Source: Dehalococcoidia bacterium (GTDB lineage: Bacteria > Chloroflexota > Dehalococcoidia > UBA3495). From it: a stretch of 13,921 bases of DNA. The notes under the pieces are model-generated. The model saw only the letters and a program-made list of their open reading frames with translations. It was not told the origin of the DNA and did not search any database. Location of the stretch: NCBI GenBank assembly GCA_002730485.1, contig PCAH01000159.1, positions 1 to 13,921 of the forward strand, read 5' to 3'. The position numbers were made by a program, and so were the translations under genes. Each line of letters begins with the position of its first letter. Position 1 is the stretch's first letter. Shown here in pieces: positions 1 to 7,758 of the stretch.

Positions 1-618
1 AAGCGCCTTCACCTTGGGTCTGGGTCCGGCGGGAACGATGTCCAACCACTTTTCCATCCGGCTGGCAAAGGCCGGGGAACTGCCCAGCAGGGTGAACAAT
101 GTCAACAACATGGCGAATGAAGTGACCGCAGCAACCATGAAAACGATTCCAGTGGTACGTGATACACCGGCTGATCCGTCAAACTCTCCCAACAGCAGCA
201 ACCAGGGAGCGGACAGAGCGGCAAATGCCAGGAGGGTGATGCCGTCATAGACACGTTCCACCGCTATGGTCGCCAGGGCTGAGCTGGCGTTTACGTCTTC
301 CCGACGAGACAGGTAATAGGAACGGACAAGTTCTCCCAATCTCACTGGCAGCAGGTTGTTGGCCATGTAGCCGATCACCATCACGGGATACAACCTGCCC
401 ACGGGGATGGCGCTGATCGGAGCTAATAGGTATTGCCAGCGGACGGCCCTGAACAACACGGCGACGAAATAGACCGCAATGGAGGGCGCCAATAGGTAGT
501 AATTGGCTTCTCTAAGGTCTTTTTTAAGCTCGCCCAGATTTACCTGGTACAGAAGAAGCAGCAACAGACCGACGCTGACCGCTCCACCCAACCAGAACTG
601 CCATTTTTTGGAGAACAA
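1..618 (-). CDS. AglD/UPF0104-type (lysylphosphatidylglycerol synthase TM-region-like) membrane protein, partial
   Basis: The gene is cut by the left edge, so only the N-terminal 206 residues are visible. Reading the minus strand from a TTG at 618 gives a very hydrophobic protein. It begins LFSKKWQFWLGG, has a first membrane span of about residues 9-24, then the segment GELKKDLREANYY, and then the family hallmark NNLLPVRLGELVRSYYLSRR at about residues 101-120. That conserved Pro/Arg/Gly/Glu motif marks the flippase-like family that includes the membrane half of MprF and archaeal AglD. Members are thought to move or modify lipid-linked substrates, but the substrate here is unknown. TTG is the only usable start, because an in-frame TAA lies five codons upstream. 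A Shine-Dalgarno-like AAGGA lies 9 bases before it. The gene sits 167 bases downstream of the Agl23-like gene on the same strand, which suggests a shared glycolipid or glycosylation role. Family assignment is firm; the specific function is inferred. Confidence 0.85.
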   Translation of the reverse strand, partial: MFSKKWQFWLGGAVSVGLLLLLLYQVNLGELKKDLREANYYLLAPSIAVYFVAVLFRAVRWQYLLAPISAIPVGRLYPVMVIGYMANNLLPVRLGELVRSYYLSRREDVNASSALATIAVERVYDGITLLAFAALSAPWLLLLGEFDGSAGVSRTTGIVFMVAAVTSFAMLLTLFTLLGSSPAFASRMEKWLDIVPAGPRPKVKAL

Positions 619-785
619 GTAACCGGGTCCTTATACCTCAGTAAACGTGTGACGCAATGGAGTGAATGCCGTGACTAATGGAACTGACCAATAATATGAC
701 TGATTTCAGTATACCTGCGGCCTCGGCTGATGAGTATCAACTTAGGATGGACCTTCGGTGGTTTGGCAACGGTTTGGAAGGTCAT

Positions 786-3494
786 TTACCTGGTGAATGT
801 GTAGTAGTCGCCGGTAAACCAGTCCTGTTCCAGGTCCCGGAATATCCAGTATCCCAGGACGTTCCGCCAAGCGCCCCGGCTGGTGACTACATCCTTGAAG
901 AACCCAAAGTCCTTGGTGACCTCATCCTTCCATAATTCGTCGTTCCGCGATTCAGCGGGACGGCGATAGGTCTCCGGGAACCAGAGTAGACTGTGTAGCT
1001 TCTCGCTCTTTTGATACCCCAGCAACTCGCCATCCAGACGGTTCGAATGATCAGCGGTGAGCAACAGGGTCGTCGGCTTGAAATCGGAATCATCTGGACG
1101 CGTTTCCAGGGAATTACAGCTGTTGTTCCACCCGTCTTCAGATTCCTTCTTGAAACAGGTGAATCTCAGCAGGCCATCGGCCTCGGCGTTCCGCACGTAC
1201 CATTGGAACGGGTACCAGATGTTATAGTCCACCTCCACAGCCCTTCTGGGTGAGAGAGGGTCTTTAGCCTCTGAAGGGTCGATACCAGGGAAGAAGACCT
1301 GTTCGGTCATCTGGGCAAAAGTATCTTGTAGATCTGCCCCTCCCTGGGCGTAGACCAATATCTCGCGGTTCGAATCGTCATAGGTGTAGCCAGCCCTGAC
1401 CGCGCCCCAAGTTCCGAACCCCAGAAGCAATACCGCCAACCCCAGGGAGGCGATGGCCCCGCCATTGGCCGATGCGGTGCTCCGAATCAGGTAGGCGGCA
1501 ACGATCAGGTTGATCACTGCGATGGTCAATACCACGTAATGCTTGGGGTCCAATCCTCCCTCTTCTTTGGCACCATCGGTGTAGCCGTAGAGAAAGAAGA
1601 GACCTCCAACCAGGGCCAAAGGCGCGAGGAAGAACGAACCGGCAGCGCCACGGCGCAGCGCCTTTTTCCAGCGCACAGATTCGGCCAATTCGCCCAGGAA
1701 TTTAGCGGATAAGAAGACCAACGGGAGGGTGATGTTCACCAACAACCAGGGCATCTTTTCGCTGGCTAGGGTGTAAGCCAGGAAGGTCAAGGCCGCCCAG
1801 AGGGTCAGGGCCAGACCAAGCACATCGCCCTTTTTCAGGAAATACACCCCACCAACTATTCCAAATACCAGGGGCAGCAGCTCGTACACCGGCAGGCCGA
1901 CAAAGTAGTAATACCAGGGCTGGTTGCCGCGGGCCACGTCCTGTTGGGCCACCCAGTAACCCATCCCCTGCCATGACCCGCTGAACACCCCCGCCATGTG
2001 GGTAAAGAAAGTGGTGTAAAGGGCCGTCCAGATGAAGTAATAGATACCAGCGCAGATGAGCCAGGCGCTGCCGAGCCACCGGATGCCCAAAACCGCTGAA
2101 AGGATGATGGTCCCAGATAACACTCCCAACGCCACAACGTAGTTAATGGGCAGGCCGTTGGCAGCCGCGCCGATGGTGACCTGGCTGGGTAGTATCCCGT
2201 TCACAACTGCGTCCAGGTCCAGTAACGGAGTGAACAATACGGCGTAGAGAGCGGTGACCAATGCCGGAATAGATATCAGCAGAGTGCTCCGCTGGAACGG
2301 ATACCGGTAGTAGATCAAACTGGATATTGCCCCGGTTACCAGAAGCACGGCCAGCGACAGGTCCAGCGCTGGGACGCCGCGGGTTTCCACCACGTCGGCG
2401 ATGGGACGGTATAGCAGCAAGGCTATGGCGGCGGTGATGGCCAGCGGCACTCCGGCGATGCAGGTGATACGCCGGTTGCTGGGCGGGCCTCGGCGCACAA
2501 GCCAGGCCAATACGGCCAGCCCCGCGACCACCACCAGGGCATGGACGCCTATGGGCAGGTCCTGTACCGGAAGCAGCAGGGTTCTCCCTGCCCATGCCGG
2601 CGCTCCCACCAAGCCCACTGACCCGTCTACGTTGGCTATATTGGCACCGGTATGGGGGTCTGGGTTGGTCAGGGTGAGGCCGAGGGCGTCTTGGAACAAA
2701 CCTGATAGGGCAGACCACTGGGGCAAACTGAGAGTGACCAGCAGCAAGAAGAACCCGGCCGAGTGGCTGACCTGGGAGAGTTTTGTCCGGCCCAATGCCC
2801 ACGGGACGATGTCGGCGATTGATACCACGAATAGGATCAACCCGAATATCGCGACGATCAGATAGGCCGTTTCTTTGGTGGCGAACATCAAAGCGATGAT
2901 GCCCGAGGCCAGGTACAGGTAACGGCGATGGCCCTCGTGCATGTAGCGCCACATGAGGATCAAGAGGGTCGACGCAAAGAAGGCCATGATGATGTCGTTG
3001 CGACCGAATCGGCTGAAATACAGGATCGTTGGCGATAGGGTCAGCATCACCGCGGCCAGAAGCGTACCGGTCCGGCCCAGGTAGTTACTGAAGAAGTAGG
3101 GCACTGCCACCAGGGCTGTTCCAAAGAGGACGTAGCCCAACCTGGCAGTGACATCGGTATCGCCGAAGATGCGGAAGATCAGGGCGGTGAATTCTATCTG
3201 GAAGGGGCCATGCATCCAGGGCGAGTGGATATAGTCGGTGCCAAAAATCCAAGGCCAACCCAGGGACGCGCCGTCGCTCTCGGCCAATTTCCAGGAAAAG
3301 TGGATGTGGATGGCTTCGTCGTAGTGGGCGGTGCGGCCACCTAATTCCCAGAGTCGCATGACCAGGGCGATTATCACCACGACCAAGAAGCCAGCTTCCA
3401 GCCAGCCGAATCTGCGGCCACCCCACATCCGTCGGGCAAGTCCCATCGGTGAAAGGGCCGTTTTCAATCCGCCCGGTGCGCTTTCACCGTTCAT
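786..3494 (-). CDS. Agl23-like (TIGR03663) multi-spanning GT-C glycosyltransferase-fold protein
   Basis: A 902-residue polytopic membrane protein related at its N-terminus to the dolichyl-phosphate-mannose protein mannosyltransferase (GT39/GT-C) fold. The invariant features I recall for TIGR03663 are all present. They are a DE dipeptide in the first extracytoplasmic loop (D59-E60 in HYDEAIH), the HGP tripeptide at 95-97, and conserved arginines near FSRFGRND (R162, R165, with N166-D167). The acidic pairs resemble the catalytic acidic motifs of GT-C enzymes. Many hydrophobic spans follow, and the last 200 or so residues, after about position 700, are a soluble and probably extracytoplasmic domain. 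The start codon overlaps the stop of the upstream DUF2298 gene as ATGA, which implies translational coupling. No clear Shine-Dalgarno site is needed or seen. The families are known to co-occur as neighbours. The sugar donor (probably a polyprenyl-phosphate sugar) and the acceptor are not known. Confidence 0.88.
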   Translation of the reverse strand: MNGESAPGGLKTALSPMGLARRMWGGRRFGWLEAGFLVVVIIALVMRLWELGGRTAHYDEAIHIHFSWKLAESDGASLGWPWIFGTDYIHSPWMHGPFQIEFTALIFRIFGDTDVTARLGYVLFGTALVAVPYFFSNYLGRTGTLLAAVMLTLSPTILYFSRFGRNDIIMAFFASTLLILMWRYMHEGHRRYLYLASGIIALMFATKETAYLIVAIFGLILFVVSIADIVPWALGRTKLSQVSHSAGFFLLLVTLSLPQWSALSGLFQDALGLTLTNPDPHTGANIANVDGSVGLVGAPAWAGRTLLLPVQDLPIGVHALVVVAGLAVLAWLVRRGPPSNRRITCIAGVPLAITAAIALLLYRPIADVVETRGVPALDLSLAVLLVTGAISSLIYYRYPFQRSTLLISIPALVTALYAVLFTPLLDLDAVVNGILPSQVTIGAAANGLPINYVVALGVLSGTIILSAVLGIRWLGSAWLICAGIYYFIWTALYTTFFTHMAGVFSGSWQGMGYWVAQQDVARGNQPWYYYFVGLPVYELLPLVFGIVGGVYFLKKGDVLGLALTLWAALTFLAYTLASEKMPWLLVNITLPLVFLSAKFLGELAESVRWKKALRRGAAGSFFLAPLALVGGLFFLYGYTDGAKEEGGLDPKHYVVLTIAVINLIVAAYLIRSTASANGGAIASLGLAVLLLGFGTWGAVRAGYTYDDSNREILVYAQGGADLQDTFAQMTEQVFFPGIDPSEAKDPLSPRRAVEVDYNIWYPFQWYVRNAEADGLLRFTCFKKESEDGWNNSCNSLETRPDDSDFKPTTLLLTADHSNRLDGELLGYQKSEKLHSLLWFPETYRRPAESRNDELWKDEVTKDFGFFKDVVTSRGAWRNVLGYWIFRDLEQDWFTGDYYTFTR

Positions 3495-5914
3495 CTATTT
3501 TCTGCTGCTGTCTGGACCATCTCGTAAACTATTACGCCGTCCTGTTCAAAGGCGGTTTTAAGAAATACCTCAGAGTTGGCGCTGTCCGAAGATTCAGCGA
3601 ACGCGGCCAGGTTCCCGGCGCCGTAGGTTCGTCGCTCTCGCACACCCAGGTAAACGTAGCGCACATCGTAGGCGTCTAGCAAGGAACGAACAATACCGGA
3701 ATCCCCACTACTGAAGATGGTTCTGACGTCCTCTTCACGCCCCTGGAACGATGAAGACCTGCGCCACTGGAGTTCGTGGCCCTTCCAGCCGAGTATCGTC
3801 GGCAGGCCGGTGCTGGAGGAGATTCGGGCGAATTCTGTGTAATCATCGCCTACCGCCTCGACTATCCGGCCCCATGGCGCGTCGTCACGTAACCACTCTA
3901 TGGCGGCATATTCGCCCGGGGCGGGTTGTTTTAAAAAGTCGAGTCCGTCCAATGTGTTGTCTGAAATCGTGTGTCCTTCCCTTAATACACCGGTTCGGTC
4001 AAGTATCGCCCCTACCGGGTAGTAGAACGATGCCAGCAGCAGAACCGCAGCGGTGCCGATCCAAACGTATTTCCCAGCGGACATGAATCGGCTGACATTG
4101 AGGGGCCAATTTACCGATGACCGGGCCGACCACAGGTAATAGAGCCCGTAAGCCCCGACGATTCCCAGCAAGAGCCAGGCCTGGTAGTAAAACTTGAACA
4201 CGGTGTTCATTCGCCGGAACGGGCCGCCAAACTGATCCACCACATAGAATGTCTCGGCCCCGACCAGGAGGAAGAATGCCAGCCCGGCCATCAGTAGTGG
4301 GAAGGCCGTGGCTTGGCCCCGATTTAGTCGGCTTCGCTGCATCGCGCTGAACCCAGCCACGGCGACCAGCAGCAGTCCTGGGATGACCAATATCATGCGG
4401 CCGCCTATCTCGCCGAAAGCCGAGGCTGCTCCGTCGTCGATCCAGGTGGCGATGAAAGCGAGGGCAACCCAGAGCAGGAACGGGGCGGCCACCACCAACA
4501 TCACCAGATTTGCCGTTGAGTTGTCGGCTTCAGACGGGCGAACCAACCGAGGTAACTGGCGCACCAAGAACGATACGGCCAAAAGGATCAACGGCCCCAT
4601 GGCCAAGAACAGCAATACGGGCCTGGTGTTCACGTCGCGCAGGGGCAGGATTCCAGAGGTTTGTGCCTCGAAATCGATGTAAAACGGGAGGAACAGGATT
4701 ATCGCCAAGACCAGGATAGGTATCACCACAGTCGCAGTACTGATCGAAGCGCCAGTCAGGTTTCCATCGTGATCTCCGTAGGTTTTCACCAATGCCGCGC
4801 TGCCCAGCATCGCCGCTATCACCGGAAAGTCCCAGAGGTTGATGAAGGCCAATGACCCGATGAATATGGCCAGGGCCGCTGCCTCAACCGCGTTATTACG
4901 GAGCCACAGCAGGCCCAACTTATCGGTGGATGAATAGAGATTGAGGATCAGGCCCAGTCCAAGAACCAAAAATGGAAGACTCATAACATGGGGGTGTAGG
5001 TCCCCAAGTATGAAGCTGAAGATTGGGAACTCGGTGATGGTGTAGTCCAGGCTCTGACCACCGGAAAGGGTGTCTATAACCCTGCTGGCACGGAACCACC
5101 ACCATTGGCTGTCTGGAAATAGGCCAGAGCCGGTATCGGAGCCGTTCAGCCCTTTGATACCGATCCACTCCCAGAAGCCGTTGCCACCCCAACCCTGCAG
5201 ATGCACAAACTCCATGGCACCTGCCAGGTTTCCAACCAGAAGTATCAACACCGGCCCGACGCTGCCAAAGATTATGCCCGACTTGAGAGTCCCTCCCGAG
5301 AGGCGCACTAGGTTGTAGACCAGCCCAAAGGCGCCAATGGCCGCCAGGGCAGGAACCAAGGCGACACCAATGTTGTAGGCAGAGCTGGACGCTACTCCGG
5401 TTACCTGAGTCATGAAGGCCATCATGAAGTGGCCAAAGTAGTAGTAGCTGATGGGACTTCCCGAGAGCCAAGAGTCTTCCGGAGGGAAATACCGACTTTG
5501 CAACACCGCGTTCATGAACCCGAAGTCCATGGGTTTCTCGGTGTGGTTGATGGCCGGAGCTTCGGACACGATGCCCAACCACATGAGGAAGAACCCCAGG
5601 AACAGGATTTCAGCGCCCACCAGAACGGGCCAGTTCTGACGCGCAAAGTCTTTGATTGCTGGCAGGTTTTTACGGAGCAGATAGATGCTGGGGGCGGCTG
5701 CCACTACAAGCATAACGATGATGGTCAGTTGGTTGTTGGGCGCGATGTGGGAAAGACCCAGTATCCATATCGCATAGGAAAAGAAAGCCAACGCTGCCGG
5801 TTTGACCAGGGTGAAGCCACGGTCTGGCAGTCGATTGAAAAGCACAAAGGCGGCAGGAAAGGCCAGCAGCCCCAATATTTGAATGGCGATGTACCAGCTA
5901 AGCGCGTCTAGCAT
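3491..5914 (-). CDS. DUF2298 / Chlor_Arch_YYY (TIGR03662) membrane protein
   Basis: An 807-residue, strongly hydrophobic protein with the eponymous YYYxG motif (Y157-Y158-Y159-F160-G161, followed by H162). Upstream of it is a conserved acidic loop, HTEKPMDFGF (E126, D130), and then FPPEDSWLSG at 143-152. The loop plus YYY region probably corresponds to the first extracytoplasmic loop of a GT-C-like transferase. The C-terminal stretch of about 150 residues is soluble and contains the pattern TGLPTILGWKGHELQWR, typical of this family. The length fits the single-domain class (700-900 residues). The gene starts 46 bases after ftsY and ends in a 4-base overlap with the Agl23-like gene. The leader in front of the ATG is pyrimidine-rich and has no visible Shine-Dalgarno site, so translation may depend on coupling or start unusually. 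Family function is formally unknown; a role in extracytoplasmic glycosyl transfer together with its partner is inference. Confidence 0.88.
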   Translation of the reverse strand: MLDALSWYIAIQILGLLAFPAAFVLFNRLPDRGFTLVKPAALAFFSYAIWILGLSHIAPNNQLTIIVMLVVAAAPSIYLLRKNLPAIKDFARQNWPVLVGAEILFLGFFLMWLGIVSEAPAINHTEKPMDFGFMNAVLQSRYFPPEDSWLSGSPISYYYFGHFMMAFMTQVTGVASSSAYNIGVALVPALAAIGAFGLVYNLVRLSGGTLKSGIIFGSVGPVLILLVGNLAGAMEFVHLQGWGGNGFWEWIGIKGLNGSDTGSGLFPDSQWWWFRASRVIDTLSGGQSLDYTITEFPIFSFILGDLHPHVMSLPFLVLGLGLILNLYSSTDKLGLLWLRNNAVEAAALAIFIGSLAFINLWDFPVIAAMLGSAALVKTYGDHDGNLTGASISTATVVIPILVLAIILFLPFYIDFEAQTSGILPLRDVNTRPVLLFLAMGPLILLAVSFLVRQLPRLVRPSEADNSTANLVMLVVAAPFLLWVALAFIATWIDDGAASAFGEIGGRMILVIPGLLLVAVAGFSAMQRSRLNRGQATAFPLLMAGLAFFLLVGAETFYVVDQFGGPFRRMNTVFKFYYQAWLLLGIVGAYGLYYLWSARSSVNWPLNVSRFMSAGKYVWIGTAAVLLLASFYYPVGAILDRTGVLREGHTISDNTLDGLDFLKQPAPGEYAAIEWLRDDAPWGRIVEAVGDDYTEFARISSSTGLPTILGWKGHELQWRRSSSFQGREEDVRTIFSSGDSGIVRSLLDAYDVRYVYLGVRERRTYGAGNLAAFAESSDSANSEVFLKTAFEQDGVIVYEMVQTAAENR

Positions 5915-5960
5915 GGTTTAAATTCGAGTATCGCTGTGGGAGGAGTGGGAGCGGAGTGGA

Positions 5961-6914
5961 TTAAACGGGCGCCAGCAGCGATTCCACAAAATCGTGGGTG
6001 TCGAACGGAGCAAAATCCGTTACGCCCTCGCCCGTGCCGATGAACAGGATAGGCACTTGCAGTTCTTGTTTGATGGCAAGAACGATGCCGCCCCGGGCGG
6101 TGCCGTCCAGTTTGGCCAGGAATATGCCGGTACAATCCACTGCGTCCTTGAATGACTTGGCTTGGGCCAGACCGTTATGGCCGGTGGTGGCGTCCAGAGT
6201 CAGGATGACCTGGTGGGGAGCAGTCGGCTCCAGTCGGGTGATGACCCGATTGACCTTCTGCAATTCCTCCATAAGATTGGACTTGGTATGCAGCCTGCCA
6301 GCGGTGTCGATGATCAACACGTCAGCGCCGCGCGCCTTGGCGGCCTGATAGGCGTCGAAGGCCACTGCGCCGGGATCGCCACCAGCTTCGTGTCTGATTA
6401 CATCTACGCCAATCTGGCTGCCAAGGATTTCCAGCTGCTCGGCGGCGGCGGCCCGGAAGGTGTCACCAGCTCCCAAGACTACTTTCTTGCCTTCCTGGGT
6501 GAAATGGTGGGCTAGTTTGGCGATGCTGGTGGTCTTGCCCACCCCGTTTACGCCCACCATCAGTATCACATAAGGGCCATCGATCTCAGTCTCATCCAAC
6601 CAGAGAGATTCGGCGTTTTCGTGCTGCATTCCTGCGGCTAGAGACTCTTTAAGAGATTCGAAGACATCTTCCCCCGATTCAAGATTCTTCTCTTTTACCG
6701 TGGCTTTCAGTTCTTCAATTATGTTCAAAGAGGTTTCAACGCCAACGTCCGATGAGATCAGTATCTCTTCCAGTTCGTCCCAAAGGGCATCGTCCAATTT
6801 CGATGAACGGAGCACATTGAGAATACGCCCAAACCAGCGATCCCTGGTGGGTTTCACCGCGTCCTGGGTGTGTTCGATATTCTCTTTGCGGTTCCGTTTG
6901 AAGAATCTAAACAT
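5961..6914 (-). CDS. ftsY: Signal recognition particle receptor FtsY
   Basis: A 317-residue SRP GTPase that docks ribosome-nascent chain-SRP complexes at the cytoplasmic membrane. A short basic N-terminus ([12 protein letters not shown]) leads into the helical N domain, about residues 25-100. The G domain has the P-loop [15 protein letters not shown] (121-135), [11 protein letters not shown] (151-161), the G3 motif DTAGRLHT (203-210), the G4 motif KLD (268-270) in [10 protein letters not shown], and the closing GTGEG element. The long acidic A domain of E. coli FtsY is absent, as in many other phyla. The G4 threonine of TKLD is alanine here, a mild variation. The ATG follows an AGGA about 7 bases upstream. 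The gene lies 73 bases after rnc, a common bacterial neighbourhood. It is followed by two large membrane proteins that would themselves use SRP-dependent insertion. Confidence 0.97.
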   Translation of the reverse strand: MFRFFKRNRKENIEHTQDAVKPTRDRWFGRILNVLRSSKLDDALWDELEEILISSDVGVETSLNIIEELKATVKEKNLESGEDVFESLKESLAAGMQHENAESLWLDETEIDGPYVILMVGVNGVGKTTSIAKLAHHFTQEGKKVVLGAGDTFRAAAAEQLEILGSQIGVDVIRHEAGGDPGAVAFDAYQAAKARGADVLIIDTAGRLHTKSNLMEELQKVNRVITRLEPTAPHQVILTLDATTGHNGLAQAKSFKDAVDCTGIFLAKLDGTARGGIVLAIKQELQVPILFIGTGEGVTDFAPFDTHDFVESLLAPV

Positions 6915-6987
6915 CTGCCGTCCTGTCGGTTGGGGAAAACTGGATCATGTGTGAGGTGAAGACCTGAATCGGATTGGTGTTCCGTGG

Positions 6988-7758
6988 TCAGACCTGGCCG
7001 GATAATGGGGCGAAGGCTGCACGGGCAGCCGCACCTTCCGCATCTGATTTCTTGCCGCCGGTACCCGTGCCGACGACCTGGCCGTTCACCAGAACATTCA
7101 CGGTGAAAACCGGGCCGTGGTCAGGGCCGTCGCTGCTTACGAGTTCATACACCGGCGGGTTCATGCCCTGGGCTTGAACCATCTCTTGCAGTTGGGACTT
7201 GGGGTTCTCTGGAGGGCGTCCAATCTCTTCGGCCCGGCTCAATTCCGAATCCATAAGCCTGAGGATCAGTTGGCGGGTGAACTCGTTGCCCTGGTCTAAG
7301 TAAACCGCTGCTATAAGGGCTTCAAATGCTGCTGCCAGAACCGAGTCTTGTTCTCGCCCCTGGGTGGTCTCGACGCCCTTACCCACGAATAGATAACTTC
7401 CCAGGTCGATGCGACGGGCCACCTGTGCCAGGGTCTCACGACGAACCAGCGAAGAGCGGGTCTTGGTGAGTTGGCCTTCATCGGCATCCGGGAACTTGGT
7501 GAAGAGTTCAGTGGATACGGCAAGTTCCAGGACTGCGTCGCCCAGAAATTCCAGCCGCTCGTAGCATTCTGACGGGTCCAGACCGTTCTCGTTGCAGTAA
7601 GAACGGTGAATCAGGGCCAATTGCAAAAGGCTGGGGTCCTTGGAGGAGAACCCCAGCACAGATTCAAGGGCTTTGAGTTTGGCCCCGGCTAAAACGGTAC
7701 GGTATCTAGATGACACCGTGAGGCCAGGGGGGCTGAGGACGCTTGAACTCGCCGACAT
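6988..7758 (-). CDS. rnc: Ribonuclease III
   Basis: A double-stranded-RNA endonuclease for rRNA and mRNA processing. Counting from the ATG at 7758, the RNase III signature ERLEFLGDAVLEL lies at 67-79 and holds the metal-binding and catalytic E67, E70 and D74. A further conserved Glu, in DEGQLTKTRSSLVR, is E94. The C-terminal dsRNA-binding domain runs from NPKSQLQE to the GGKKSDAEGAAARAA motif. The residue normally Asp next to the essential Glu (E. coli D114 and E117) is Ala143 here, while the Glu is kept (E146). The start is uncertain. Candidates are TTG 7764, ATG 7758 and GTG 7716. All overlap the end of the upstream DsbA-like gene (stop at 7706-7708), by as little as 11 bases for GTG 7716. 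I use ATG 7758, which has a weak GGGCGAG upstream; the GTG would give an N-terminus closer to the usual length. The reading frame ends in TGA. Confidence 0.95.
   Translation of the reverse strand: MSASSSVLSPPGLTVSSRYRTVLAGAKLKALESVLGFSSKDPSLLQLALIHRSYCNENGLDPSECYERLEFLGDAVLELAVSTELFTKFPDADEGQLTKTRSSLVRRETLAQVARRIDLGSYLFVGKGVETTQGREQDSVLAAAFEALIAAVYLDQGNEFTRQLILRLMDSELSRAEEIGRPPENPKSQLQEMVQAQGMNPPVYELVSSDGPDHGPVFTVNVLVNGQVVGTGTGGKKSDAEGAAARAAFAPLSGQV

Noticed and set aside
14..250. 78-codon plus-strand open frame at the left edge
   Set aside because: It is antisense to the flippase-like gene, whose frame holds conserved membrane-protein motifs across the same bases.
750..783. Inverted repeat GACCTTC/GAAGGTC just after the Agl23-like gene, considered as a terminator
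   Set aside because: The 7-bp stem encloses a 20-base loop and no T-run follows, so it is too weak to call a terminator.
678..935. 85-codon plus-strand open frame
   Set aside because: Most of it lies antisense over the C-terminal coding part of the Agl23-like gene, and it has no recognisable protein pattern or good ribosome site.
2143..2952. 269-codon minus-strand open frame
   Set aside because: It is a shifted frame inside the Agl23-like gene and is rich in Arg, Pro and His, as expected from an out-of-frame reading. The true frame has the family motifs.
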